From Pedobacter westerhofensis (lineage in GTDB: Bacteria > Bacteroidota > Bacteroidia > Sphingobacteriales > Sphingobacteriaceae), in contig NZ_FXTN01000009.1 of NCBI RefSeq assembly GCF_900182595.1, forward strand, positions 124,001-188,000: DNA of 64,000 bases, written 5' to 3'. Shown piece by piece: positions 34,499 through 43,418 of this stretch; position 1 is the stretch's first letter; every line of letters starts with the position of its first letter. Under the pieces are notes generated by a model. That model was given only the letters and a program-made list of their open reading frames with translations. It made no database searches and had not been told where the DNA came from. A program made the position numbers and the translations under genes.

Positions 34499-35226
34499 GT
34501 TTGGAAATAGATAGTTACCTTTATGGCTCAACTAACACCACTCAGCCCATGTTTAAGATCGGATTAGCAGAAGATGATGTCAAGATTGCCAGCCTTATAA
34601 AAACCGGGCTTCAGGAGCATAATTACAGCGTAACCACTATTTCTGATGGCGGTATGGCCTTAAATGCTTTCCAGGAAGAAGACTTTGACCTCATCATCCT
34701 TGATGTGATGATGCCCGGCATGAACGGTATCGAAGTATGCCGCCAGCTGCGGGAAACGAATAAAAAAGTGCCTATTTTAATGCTTACAGCCCTGGGCTCT
34801 GTAGACGATAAGGTACTTGGGCTCAACTCCGGCGCCGACGATTACCTGGTAAAACCCTTCCATTTCAAAGAACTGCTTGCCAGGATCGAAGCGCTGCTGA
34901 GGAGGCATGCCCCGGCCTTTACCCAGCAGAAAAACCTGCTGAGCTATGCTGGCATTATACTGGATACCTACAGCAAAACCGTTCAGCGCGAGGGGAAAGA
35001 TATCCAGCTGACTGCAAAAGAATTTACACTTTTAGAGCTCTTCCTCAAAAACCCAAACCGGCTACTGTCACGCCAGTACATTGCCGAAAATGCCTGGGAT
35101 ATCAGTTTTGATACCGGTACCAATGTCATCGATGTATATGTAAACTTCCTCAGGAACAAGATCGAGAAAGGATTTGATACCAAGCTGATCCACACTAAAA
35201 TAGGGATGGGTTATATTATGAAATAA
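34495..35226 (+). CDS. OmpR-family response regulator
   Basis: A 243-aa regulator with receiver domain (acidic Glu26-Asp27-Asp28, phospho-acceptor Asp70 in LIILDVMMPGMNG, Lys in DDYLVKPF) and a winged-helix DNA-binding domain (about 150-243, IQLTAKEFTLLELFLKNPNRL, VDVYVNFLRNKIE). Start at 34495 overlaps the tatA stop; a second ATG at 34549 (MFKIGLAEDD) fits the receiver edge and may be the true start. Upstream of its cognate kinase by 8 bp and of the metal efflux operon. It probably binds the TTTAAT repeats before both operons. Confidence 0.92.
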   Translation: MSLEIDSYLYGSTNTTQPMFKIGLAEDDVKIASLIKTGLQEHNYSVTTISDGGMALNAFQEEDFDLIILDVMMPGMNGIEVCRQLRETNKKVPILMLTALGSVDDKVLGLNSGADDYLVKPFHFKELLARIEALLRRHAPAFTQQKNLLSYAGIILDTYSKTVQREGKDIQLTAKEFTLLELFLKNPNRLLSRQYIAENAWDISFDTGTNVIDVYVNFLRNKIEKGFDTKLIHTKIGMGYIMK

Positions 35227-35234
35227 AAAGACAA

Positions 35235-36599
35235 ATGAAGATAAAAGATCGTTTGGCTTTGTATTTTACGCTGATCAGTACCCTAACCCTGCTTTGCGTG
35301 CTGATGGTGGTTTATTTTTCCTTCGGGAAAGTCATGGAAACAGAATTCTTTGAGCGGCTCACCGACCGTACAATGGTTACCGCCAAGCTTTATCTGAAAG
35401 CGGACGAGATTTCAAGCGACGCACTGAATAAGGTACGCGAGCAATATCTCGAAAAGCTTGACGGAGAAGTGATCCGGATCTATAACGAGCGAAATAACCC
35501 TACTTTTATCGGAGACGACCAGCAGTTCTGGACCAACGAAACCATAGATCTGGTGCGGCAGCAGGGCAAAGTGCGCTTTAAAGATGGCAACAGACAGGTT
35601 GTCGGGATTTTTTATAAAGACAACCAGGGAGATTTTGTGATCATTGCTTCGGCCATAGACCATGCTACAGAAGTAAGGGTACAGCAGCTTCTGAAAGTCA
35701 TGATCATTGTTTTTATCGTGATCTTTCTGGGCTTACTGATTTGCGGGCGCTGGATAGCCACACGCATCCTTGCCCCGCTGAATGTGTTCATTGAACAGGT
35801 GAAACTGATCAAATCAAATAACCTGCATTTCCGCGTGGAAGAAGGCAAAAACAAAGATGAGATTACGCTCCTCGCGCAGAATTTCAATAACCTGATGGAA
35901 CACCTTGAGCACTCATTTATCCTGCAGAAAACCTTTGTGGCCAATGCCTCCCATGAGCTGCGGACACCCGTTACCAGAATGATCATCGGTACAGAAATCG
36001 CCCTTTCCAAAGAACGTGAAAAAGAGGACTACGCAGCTGCACTGCATTCGGTGCTGGAGGATGCAGAAAAATTAGAGAACATCATTACAGCGCTCCTGAA
36101 CCTCGCCCAGGCCGATCTGGAATACAGCTCATCCAAAGCCATTGATATCCGGCTGGATGAACTGATCTGGCAGCTGCAGTCAGAATGGAATTATAAGAAG
36201 GGAGCCGGAAAGCTGAACGTTGAGATGATCAACCTGCCTCTGGAGGATGAATCCTCCCTGATCATCAGGGCCAACCCAACGCTGTTACAAATTGCACTGG
36301 ACAATATTATAGGCAACGCCTTTAAATTTTCCGATAATCAGCAGGTTAACTGTGTAATGGAAATGACACCTGCGGGAATCATCCTTACCATCAGCGATCA
36401 GGGCGTGGGCATCGCCGCAGATAAACTGGAAGAGATCTTTAAGCCCTTCTACAGTTTATCCGGCAAAGCCGAACATGCGGGCAATGGAATGGGTCTTTAC
36501 ATGGCCCATAAAATCATCACTTTGTTTGGCGGAAAGATCAGCGCTGAGTCATCAATTGGCGGCGGAACTACCTTTAAAATGGCATTTTGTTCATTTTAA
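35235..36599 (+). CDS. Sensor histidine kinase of the OmpR-type pair
   Basis: A 454-aa membrane kinase: membrane helix 1 (about 10-30), a small extracytoplasmic domain (31-150), helix 2 (about 152-172), HAMP (173-225), HisKA with His240 in ANASHELRTPVTR, and HATPase (DNIIGNAFKFSDN; DQGVGIA; GNGMGLYMA). The layout is that of metal- or envelope-sensing kinases such as CusS/CzcS; its periplasmic part has no obvious His/Cys metal motif. Directly followed by the CzcCBA genes, so a heavy-metal signal is the best guess. Confidence 0.92.
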   Translation: MKIKDRLALYFTLISTLTLLCVLMVVYFSFGKVMETEFFERLTDRTMVTAKLYLKADEISSDALNKVREQYLEKLDGEVIRIYNERNNPTFIGDDQQFWTNETIDLVRQQGKVRFKDGNRQVVGIFYKDNQGDFVIIASAIDHATEVRVQQLLKVMIIVFIVIFLGLLICGRWIATRILAPLNVFIEQVKLIKSNNLHFRVEEGKNKDEITLLAQNFNNLMEHLEHSFILQKTFVANASHELRTPVTRMIIGTEIALSKEREKEDYAAALHSVLEDAEKLENIITALLNLAQADLEYSSSKAIDIRLDELIWQLQSEWNYKKGAGKLNVEMINLPLEDESSLIIRANPTLLQIALDNIIGNAFKFSDNQQVNCVMEMTPAGIILTISDQGVGIAADKLEEIFKPFYSLSGKAEHAGNGMGLYMAHKIITLFGGKISAESSIGGGTTFKMAFCSF

Positions 36600-36605
36600 C
36601 CAGTT

Positions 36606-36633
36606 TTTAATTACCCTTTAATTCACCTTTAAT
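36606..36633 (+). promoter_or_regulatory. Three TTTAAT boxes, 11-bp period, upstream of the efflux operon
   Basis: TTTAAT at 36606, 36617 and 36628, exactly 11 bp apart, ending 10 bp before the -7 element TAGATTTG. Same word and period as upstream of the regulator operon at 34253-34291, implying shared control by the OmpR-type regulator. Confidence 0.65.
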
Positions 36634-36643
36634 TTTGCCAAAT

Positions 36644-36651
36644 TAGATTTG
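36644..36651 (+). promoter_or_regulatory. -7 promoter element of the efflux operon (TAGATTTG)
   Basis: Exact TAnnTTTG, 17 bp before the ATG of the first efflux gene. No -33 TTTG at the right distance; the TTTAAT boxes occupy that place, as expected for an activator-dependent promoter. Confidence 0.55.
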
Positions 36652-36668
36652 TTTAAAACAACAAGTCA

Positions 36669-37958
36669 ATGGTAACTACCCCTCTCAAACTTTATCAGTT
36701 CATCCTCTGCTTAACCCTGCTAGGTTTCGCAGAACAGGCAGCAGCCCAATCGGCCGATACGCTGCAGCTTAGTTTGCCGCAGGCCGAAAAACTTTTTGTA
36801 CAGCACAACTATCAGTTAATTGCCCAAAATTACCAGACGGATCAGGCAAAAGCCGATATGATCACTGCCAAATTATTTGATAACCCAACGCTGACTGCCG
36901 AAACTCAGTTGTATAACCCTGATACTAAAAGGTTTTTTGAAACCTCCAAAACAAATGGCGAATACCAGGCTTCAATTTCGCAGCTAGTAAAGCTCGCCGG
37001 CAAACGCAACAAGAATATTCAGCTGGCCACGGTTGGTGTAAAACTGGCCGAGTACCAGTATTTCGACCTGATGCGCACCCTCAGGTATAACCTCAGGGCA
37101 AACTTTTACAAGACATATTATGCACAGCAAAGTGCAAAGCTCTACCAGCAGCAGATCAGTTCGCTGCAAAAGCTGCTTTCGGCTTCCGAAGCACAGTTCA
37201 AAGCAGGTAATATCGCCGTAAAGGATGTGATCAGGATCAAGTCACTTGTTTACAGCCTCCAGACAGAATATACCAATTTGGAGAATAGTATAGAAGATAT
37301 GGAAACCGATCTGAAGCTGATGACCAATATTAAGGCCGACAGCAATATCAGCCTGGTGATGGACCCTGCAGAAGAACAAAATTATCAGCTGGACAAAACT
37401 GTATACACTACCTTACTTGATTCTGCACGTAACAACCGCGCGGATCTCAAGCTTACCCAAACGGGTATCAGCTATGCAGAAAAAAGCCTGATGGTACAGA
37501 AAGCACTGGCTGTGCCGGATGTTCAGTTATCGCTGGTGTACGACCTTCAGGGAAGCCATCCGAATAATTATACCGGCCTTGGACTAAGCATTCCACTGCC
37601 GCTGTTTAACAGGAACCAGGGCGAAATCAAAAAAGCAAAGATCGCTGTTGACGCCGGAAAAAACATGCTGAACCAGCAGGAATCTACTTTAGAAAACGAA
37701 GTTTCCAACAGCTATAAAACAGCACTGAGGACAGAGAACCTCTACAAGGGTTTCGACAAAAACTTCAATACAGATTTTGATAAGCTGATCACCGAAGTGA
37801 TCAAAAACTTTAAAAACAGGAATTTAAGCCTGATCGAATTTATGGATTTCTATGACTCTTACAGACAGAGCACGCTTCAGATGAATGATATGAAATATCA
37901 GCGCATGAATGCCAAAGAAGAAATCAATTATGTTACCGGTTCCACTATTTTCAAATAA
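36669..37958 (+). CDS. czcC: TolC/CzcC-family outer-membrane efflux protein
   Basis: A 429-aa outer-membrane channel of a tripartite pump. Signal peptide to about residue 27 (EQAAAQ), then two outer-membrane efflux repeats rich in long helices (LVQHNYQLIAQNYQTDQAKAD-like first repeat; LSIPLPLFNRNQGEIKKAK in the second). First gene of the three-gene efflux operon; the adaptor follows after 6 bp. Assignment as CzcC-type comes from operon context with a CzcA-type pump. Confidence 0.88.
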   Translation: MVTTPLKLYQFILCLTLLGFAEQAAAQSADTLQLSLPQAEKLFVQHNYQLIAQNYQTDQAKADMITAKLFDNPTLTAETQLYNPDTKRFFETSKTNGEYQASISQLVKLAGKRNKNIQLATVGVKLAEYQYFDLMRTLRYNLRANFYKTYYAQQSAKLYQQQISSLQKLLSASEAQFKAGNIAVKDVIRIKSLVYSLQTEYTNLENSIEDMETDLKLMTNIKADSNISLVMDPAEEQNYQLDKTVYTTLLDSARNNRADLKLTQTGISYAEKSLMVQKALAVPDVQLSLVYDLQGSHPNNYTGLGLSIPLPLFNRNQGEIKKAKIAVDAGKNMLNQQESTLENEVSNSYKTALRTENLYKGFDKNFNTDFDKLITEVIKNFKNRNLSLIEFMDFYDSYRQSTLQMNDMKYQRMNAKEEINYVTGSTIFK

Positions 37959-37964
37959 ATTACC

Positions 37965-39068
37965 ATGCAAATTCATCTCAAAAAATTCAGTATGCTTACG
38001 CTCAGCATCCTGACGACTGCCATCGTTTTACAGAGCTGTTCTGAACATCCAAAAGAACAGCCTAAAGATGATAAATTTACGCTTACAGACTCACTGGTGA
38101 ACCGCCTGCAGATAGACACGGTGAGGAATCCAAACAGTAGACCCAGCTTAAGCTTCTCTGCTAAAATAGCTCCCAATGAAGAAACAACATCCAGAATATT
38201 CCCGATGGTAAGCGGCAGTGTACGCTCCGTGCCGGTAAAACTGGGCGACCATGTTTCTAAAGGACAGGTTTTGGCTACGCTCGGCAGCCCCGAGATGGCG
38301 ACCTTTGATAAGGACGCCATCAGCTCATCTGCCGAACTCAATAACGCGAAAAGAACGTTGAAGCAGGCGCAGGATATGTTCAACAGTGGCCTGTCGTCAG
38401 CAAGAGAACTGGAAGAAGCTAAAAACGATTTTCTGGTAAAACAGGCGGAAGACAAACGCAGCAGGTCTGTGCTGAGCCTCAACGGCGGCAGCACAAATGG
38501 CAGTTATACTTTAAGATCGCCGATCTCAGGGTTTGTGATCGAGAAAAACCTGAACAACAATATGGCCATCAGACCGGATAATAACCAGAGCCTGTTTACC
38601 GTGGCAGACCTCTCTACGGTATGGGGTGTGATCAATATTTATGAGTCTGATATCTCAAGCATTCAGCAGGGCGATCCGGTAAAAATTTCGATCCTTTCTT
38701 ATCCTGATAAAGTCTTTACAGGTAAAATAGATAAAATCTATAATGTTTTAGATCCTGATAGTAAGGTGATGAATGCACGTGTGAGCATCGCCAATCCGGG
38801 CCTTTTATTAAAACCAGGAATGATGGCAACGGTACAGATTTCTGCAAAAACAAATAGCGATCTGCCCTCAGTGAATGTCAACAATATCGTGTTCGACGAA
38901 AATAAAAATTACGTGCTGGTGCTGGATAAAGTGAAGAAGATCAGGATACAGGAAGTGACGATAGAACGCCAGTCGGGCGACACTGCATATATCAGCAGCG
39001 GCCTCAAAGCGGGCGACCGTATAGTTGCTTCAAAAACGGTATTCCTTTACCAGAGCCTTAAGGACTAA
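37965..39068 (+). CDS. czcB: CzcB-type periplasmic adaptor (membrane fusion protein)
   Basis: A 367-aa adaptor linking pump and channel. It has a lipoprotein signal ending VLQSC (Cys25), a biotinyl-lipoyl-like strand (VPVKLGDHVSKGQVLATLGS), a short helical hairpin, and the matching YTLRSPISGFVIEKNLNNN, beta-barrel and membrane-proximal domains. No N- or C-terminal metal-binding His/Met cluster is visible. Between the channel and pump genes in one operon. Confidence 0.9.
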   Translation: MQIHLKKFSMLTLSILTTAIVLQSCSEHPKEQPKDDKFTLTDSLVNRLQIDTVRNPNSRPSLSFSAKIAPNEETTSRIFPMVSGSVRSVPVKLGDHVSKGQVLATLGSPEMATFDKDAISSSAELNNAKRTLKQAQDMFNSGLSSARELEEAKNDFLVKQAEDKRSRSVLSLNGGSTNGSYTLRSPISGFVIEKNLNNNMAIRPDNNQSLFTVADLSTVWGVINIYESDISSIQQGDPVKISILSYPDKVFTGKIDKIYNVLDPDSKVMNARVSIANPGLLLKPGMMATVQISAKTNSDLPSVNVNNIVFDENKNYVLVLDKVKKIRIQEVTIERQSGDTAYISSGLKAGDRIVASKTVFLYQSLKD

Positions 39069-39099
39069 TTTTTCAGGACGCTAGATTAAACTCATTGTA

Positions 39100-42000
39100 A
39101 TGAACAAATTCATTAAATCGATCATAGGTTTTGCCCTAAAAAATAAATACTTCGTATTTTTTGCCACGCTTGTGATGATCGTGGCCGGCTACCTAAGTTT
39201 CAAGAATACCACCATAGAAGCTTTTCCTGATGTCACCAATACCAATATCACCATCATTACCCAATGGCCGGGCAGAAGTGCTGAGGAGGTAGAGAAGTTT
39301 GTGACCAGGCCGCTGGAAATAGCGATGAACCCCACAGAGAAGAAAACCAGTATCCGCTCTTCATCATTATTTGGATTGTCTATCGTGAAAATCACGTTTG
39401 AGGATGATGTGGATTATGCTTTTGCCAGGGTGCAGGTAAACAACCACATGGATGATGCAGATCTTCCGGCAGGTGTTTCTCCCGGCATACAGCCTTCTTC
39501 CGGCCCAACAGGTGAGATCTTCCGCTATACATTGCAGAGCGATAAAAAATCTGTCAGGGAACTGAAAACCCTGCAGGACTGGGTAGTGGAAAGAGAGATC
39601 CTTTCTGTACCAGGAGTTGCCGATGTGGTAAGCTTTGGCGGAGAAGTAAAAACCTACCAGATCACGGTAGATCCGCAAAAATCTATACAGTACGGCGTAA
39701 CCGCAAAAGAAGTTTTTGATGCAGTATCCAAAAGTAATATCAACGTTGGCGGTGATGTAATTACGCAAGCCGGACAAGCCTACGTGGTACGCGGTATAGG
39801 TGTGCTCAACAATATCGACGAGATCAAAAATGTGATCGTGGATAATATTAACGGGACGCCGGTATATGTAAAGACCATTGGCGAGGTAACTGAAAGTGCA
39901 CTGCCCAGACTGGGTCAGGTAGGCAGGGATAACGACCCCGATGTAGTAGAAGGCATCGTGGTGATGCGCAAGGGCGAAAATCCCAGCGAAGTACTTAAAC
40001 GCCTCAAGGAAAAGATCACCGATATCAATGAGAACATCCTGCCCGCGGATGTGAAAATCAACACCTTCTATGACAGGGAAAACCTGGTAAACTATGCCAT
40101 CCATACGGTAATGCACAACATGATGGAAGGGATAATCTTCGTAACTGTTATTGTATTCCTTTTCATGGCCGACTGGCGGACAACAGTGATTGTTTCCATC
40201 ATCATACCACTGGCATTGCTTTTCGCTTTTATCTGTTTAAAGCTGAAAGGTATGTCTGCCAATCTCTTATCGATGGGGGCGATAGATTTCGGGATCATCA
40301 TAGACGGGGCCGTCGTGATGGTTGAGGGTATATTTGTAGCGCTCGACCATCGGGCGGAAAAAGACGGAATGGAGAAATTCAACAAGCTGAGCAAGCTGGG
40401 AATTATCAAAAGGGCCTGTCTTGAAAACGGTAAAGGGATCTTCTTTGCGAAGCTGATTATCGTAACCGGTCTGCTGCCGATCTTCACTTTTGAAAAGGTA
40501 GAAGGTAAAATGTTCTCACCGCTGGCATGGACCTTAAGTTTTGCCTTGCTGGGCGCACTGATCCTTACCTTTACCCTGGTACCTGCACTGGCAAGTGTAT
40601 TGCTGAAGAAGGATGTAAAAGAAAAACACAACTTTTTTCTGCGGGCAATTACCAATGGAACGATCAGTATTTACAATGCGGCGTTTAAAGCGCGCAAGCT
40701 GGTGTTCCCGGTAGCGATGATCATCCTGGTAGCGGGACTGTTCAGCTTTAAATTCCTCGGAACAGAATTTCTGCCGACACTGGACGAAGGGTCGATCTAT
40801 GTAAGGGCCAGCGCACCGCTGAGCATCTCGCTGGATGAAACCAAAAAGCTTTCCAATGAGATCCGCAAAATCTTCCTTCATTTTGATGAAGTGAAACAGG
40901 TGGTCTCCCAAACCGGAAGGCCAAATGATGGTACGGATGCTACAGGATTCTATAATATGGAGTTCCTGGTGGATATCTATCCTAAGGATGAATGGAAGCG
41001 CCACGAGACTAAGGAGCAGCTGGTAGAACGCATGCAGGAAAGGCTCAAAGGATATCCCGGAATTGCACTGAACTTTTCACAACCTATTTCAGACAACGTG
41101 GAAGAAGCGGTATCCGGTGTGAAAGGATCTATAGTGGTAAAGATGTTCGGCAACGATTATAATTACATCGAGAACGAGGAAGAAAAGATTGAGGCCATCC
41201 TGAAAACCGTACCCGGTATCGAAGATTTGGGTATCCTCAGAAACCTTGGACAGCCAGAACTGCAGATCAATCTTGATCAGACTAAAATGGCTTTATATGG
41301 TGTAACTACCGAAGATGCCAATGCAGTTATTGAAATGGCAATCGGCGGAAAGGCTGCTACACAGATTTTTGAAGGCGAACGCAAGTTTGACCTCAGGATC
41401 AGGTATCCTGATTCGTTCAGGCAAAACGAGCAGTCTATAGGTAATCTGCGTATCCAGAGTTTATCCGGTGCAAAGATCCCGCTGAGCGAAATCTCCACAA
41501 TCAAAAAGGTAACCGGTCCGAGCATCATATACCGTGATAAACACGAACGTTACGGTGCCATCAAATTCTCTATCAGGGGAAGGGATATGGGCAGTACGAT
41601 TGCCGAAGCGCAGGCTAAGGTAAATGCGAAAATTAAATTACCAAAAGAATATAATCTGCAGTGGGCAGGTGATTTTGAAAATCAGCAAAGGGCAACTGCA
41701 AGGTTATCACAGGCAGTACCGATCAGTTTGCTGCTGATCTTCTTTATCCTGTTCGTACTGTTTGGAAATATTAAAGATTCCCTGCTTGTATTAAACAATG
41801 TACCTTTTGCCATGGTGGGCGGAATACTGGCCCTCCTGGCATCAGGGGTAAACTTTAATATCTCTGCCGGGATTGGATTTATTGCACTGTTCGGGATCTG
41901 TGTACAGAATGGGGTGATCCTCTTAACCAGGTTCAAAACGAATATCGCAGACCTGAAGTATCATCCTACCTGGACATTTTCAGATGCGCTGAAAGATGGT

Positions 42001-42255
42001 ATCGCTACGAGGCTGCGCCCGGTGATTATGACCGCGATGATGGCTGCTATCGGATTGATGCCTGCAGCTTTATCTACCGGAATTGGCTCTGAGGCTTCCA
42101 AACCGCTGGCGATTGTGGTGATAGGAGGGTTGATTACAAATACGCTGTTCAGTCTTTTTGTTTATCCTATAGTTTTCTACTGGGCATACAGGAAAAAAGC
42201 TGACCACATAGTAGATACAAGAGATTTGGCAAGAGCGGCGCAAAATAGTATTTAA
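39100..42255 (+). CDS. czcA: CzcA-type heavy-metal RND efflux pump
   Basis: Inner-membrane proton-driven pump of 1051 aa with the RND 12-helix layout and two large periplasmic loops. The fourth-helix motif DFGIIIDGAVVMVE marks the divalent-cation (Co/Zn/Cd/Ni) HME-RND group rather than the Cu/Ag group. N-terminal NKYFVFFATLVMIVAGYLSF and the GRSAEEVEKFVTRPLE and RPVIMTAMMAAIGLMP blocks are family hallmarks. Third gene of the operon; metal specificity inferred from the motif only. A terminator follows. Confidence 0.94.
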   Translation: MNKFIKSIIGFALKNKYFVFFATLVMIVAGYLSFKNTTIEAFPDVTNTNITIITQWPGRSAEEVEKFVTRPLEIAMNPTEKKTSIRSSSLFGLSIVKITFEDDVDYAFARVQVNNHMDDADLPAGVSPGIQPSSGPTGEIFRYTLQSDKKSVRELKTLQDWVVEREILSVPGVADVVSFGGEVKTYQITVDPQKSIQYGVTAKEVFDAVSKSNINVGGDVITQAGQAYVVRGIGVLNNIDEIKNVIVDNINGTPVYVKTIGEVTESALPRLGQVGRDNDPDVVEGIVVMRKGENPSEVLKRLKEKITDINENILPADVKINTFYDRENLVNYAIHTVMHNMMEGIIFVTVIVFLFMADWRTTVIVSIIIPLALLFAFICLKLKGMSANLLSMGAIDFGIIIDGAVVMVEGIFVALDHRAEKDGMEKFNKLSKLGIIKRACLENGKGIFFAKLIIVTGLLPIFTFEKVEGKMFSPLAWTLSFALLGALILTFTLVPALASVLLKKDVKEKHNFFLRAITNGTISIYNAAFKARKLVFPVAMIILVAGLFSFKFLGTEFLPTLDEGSIYVRASAPLSISLDETKKLSNEIRKIFLHFDEVKQVVSQTGRPNDGTDATGFYNMEFLVDIYPKDEWKRHETKEQLVERMQERLKGYPGIALNFSQPISDNVEEAVSGVKGSIVVKMFGNDYNYIENEEEKIEAILKTVPGIEDLGILRNLGQPELQINLDQTKMALYGVTTEDANAVIEMAIGGKAATQIFEGERKFDLRIRYPDSFRQNEQSIGNLRIQSLSGAKIPLSEISTIKKVTGPSIIYRDKHERYGAIKFSIRGRDMGSTIAEAQAKVNAKIKLPKEYNLQWAGDFENQQRATARLSQAVPISLLLIFFILFVLFGNIKDSLLVLNNVPFAMVGGILALLASGVNFNISAGIGFIALFGICVQNGVILLTRFKTNIADLKYHPTWTFSDALKDGIATRLRPVIMTAMMAAIGLMPAALSTGIGSEASKPLAIVVIGGLITNTLFSLFVYPIVFYWAYRKKADHIVDTRDLARAAQNSI

Positions 42256-42340
42256 GAATAGTTTTTCAGTTGGTTAGGGTTGTGTTTGCAGGAGCATAAA
42301 AGGATTGGCAGATCCACTATGTTCCTCGCCAAACACTGGG

Positions 42341-42370
42341 AAGGGGTGCTGCGCAAGCAGGCCCCTTTTT
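42341..42370 (+). terminator. Terminator after the efflux operon
   Basis: AAGGGG (42341-42346) pairs with CCCCTT (42362-42367); TGCT/AGCA extends the stem inside and a GG bulge remains. A T5 run follows. Confidence 0.7.
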
Positions 42371-42396
42371 AACGTAATACACCAACTATATACTGG

Positions 42397-42656
42397 TCGT
42401 CCTTTGTTCGTAGGTTGCTCGTGATTACAAGGTTATTACGTAGGATCAAAATTAGATCTAATTCATTCTTTAAGCGCCTCCAAAGCATGTTTATCAGGTG
42501 TTTGCAAAGGATAAATATCATTTCAAACACGGAACAAACACGAATCAAACCCGTACCAAACCCGTCACAAATATAACGTTGATTTAACGTAGATACCCCG
42601 TATATACCTTGTAATACTGAGCAAAACCCGACCAGCGTACGAACGAAGCAGGATAC
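42397..42656. repeat. Non-coding element bounded by imperfect inverted repeats
   Basis: Left arm 42397-42443 and right arm 42596-42656 share, in inverted order, the blocks GTTCGTA, TTGCTC and ATTACAAGGT with small spacings between them. Inside lies a 4 x 11-bp tandem repeat. There is no gene in 42256-42750. It may be a MITE-like or repetitive intergenic element or a shared regulatory region for the DUF6266 genes. Confidence 0.55.
42525..42568 (+). repeat. Four tandem 11-bp repeats
   Basis: Units AAACACGGAAC, AAACACGAATC, AAACCCGTACC and AAACCCGTCAC follow each other without gaps (consensus AAAC[A/C]CG). Enclosed by the inverted-repeat arms described for 42397-42656. Confidence 0.75.
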
Positions 42657-42750
42657 TATGAAATAAAAATATGCATAAACTCTTGCAAGTTATTCCTGAT
42701 ATGTTTAAATTATTTGTAATTAATTGATTATTAACATAATTCTTTATTTT

Positions 42751-43404
42751 ATGGCCAAAGCAAACATGGATGCCTGGGATGGTTTTATAGGTAGAGTTGG
42801 AGATACAGTTACTTACATTAGAATGGGGAAGCTGGTTAAGCGTAAGATCGGCATATCCTCTAAACCCGCAACCAAAGACCAGCGTAAATCCCGTCAAAAG
42901 ATTAAAATTACAAATGAGTTTATTTCACCTGTAAAGGAGTTCATCCATGTTGGAATGAAACCTGAAGGGCTTGCGCAAAAAAAAACTGCGAATGACCTGA
43001 TGCTTTCGCATACGCTCTTGAATGCGATTAAGGGTGAGTACCCCAATCAGGAAATTGATTATACCAAAGTTCAGTTTACTAAAGGTAAGATGCAAAAAAC
43101 TACCGGCCTTCAGGTCAGCCTGAATGAAGACGGCCTGGAATTCTCCTGGGATACCGACCTCGTCAAAAACCAGTTCAGACACGATGACCAGCTGATGGTT
43201 CTTGTTTATCTTCCGAAGCTGAAAAGTGCAGAATTTGAAACCCATGCTACAAGAAGATCAGCAGGTAAATATCAGTTTTCGATGATCAGAGATGAAGATC
43301 CAACGTTAATGGAGATCTATGTGTCATTCATGTCTACTGATCAGAAGCGCGTCACCGACAGCGAATATTTAGGACAAATGATACTTCCTGCTTACGAAGA
43401 ATAA
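42751..43404 (+). CDS. DUF6266-family protein (copy 1)
   Basis: A 217-aa protein of unknown function, matching what I recall as DUF6266, a Bacteroidota family. It starts with the typical short glycine-containing N-terminus followed by GFIGRVGDTVTYIRMGKLVKR and a basic SSKPATKDQRKSRQKIKI segment, then beta-strand-rich domains. No signal peptide. The ATG at 42751 fits the family start; an upstream in-frame codon adds nine hydrophobic residues. A paralogue follows after 14 bp. The upstream region holds the repeat-bounded element. Confidence 0.75.
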   Translation: MAKANMDAWDGFIGRVGDTVTYIRMGKLVKRKIGISSKPATKDQRKSRQKIKITNEFISPVKEFIHVGMKPEGLAQKKTANDLMLSHTLLNAIKGEYPNQEIDYTKVQFTKGKMQKTTGLQVSLNEDGLEFSWDTDLVKNQFRHDDQLMVLVYLPKLKSAEFETHATRRSAGKYQFSMIRDEDPTLMEIYVSFMSTDQKRVTDSEYLGQMILPAYEE

Positions 43405-43418
43405 AAATAAAATAGATT

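Noticed and set aside
39367..40116. 249-codon minus-strand frame inside czcA
   Set aside because: Antisense to the well-supported RND pump; composition follows from the complementary coding frame.
39100..42255. Copper/silver specificity (CusA type)
   Set aside because: The fourth-helix motif is DFGIIIDGA, which belongs to the divalent-cation group; no Met clusters typical of CusA/CusB were seen.
42341..42750. Possible CRISPR array from the 11-bp repeats
   Set aside because: Repeats are too short, have no spacers and no cas genes are near.
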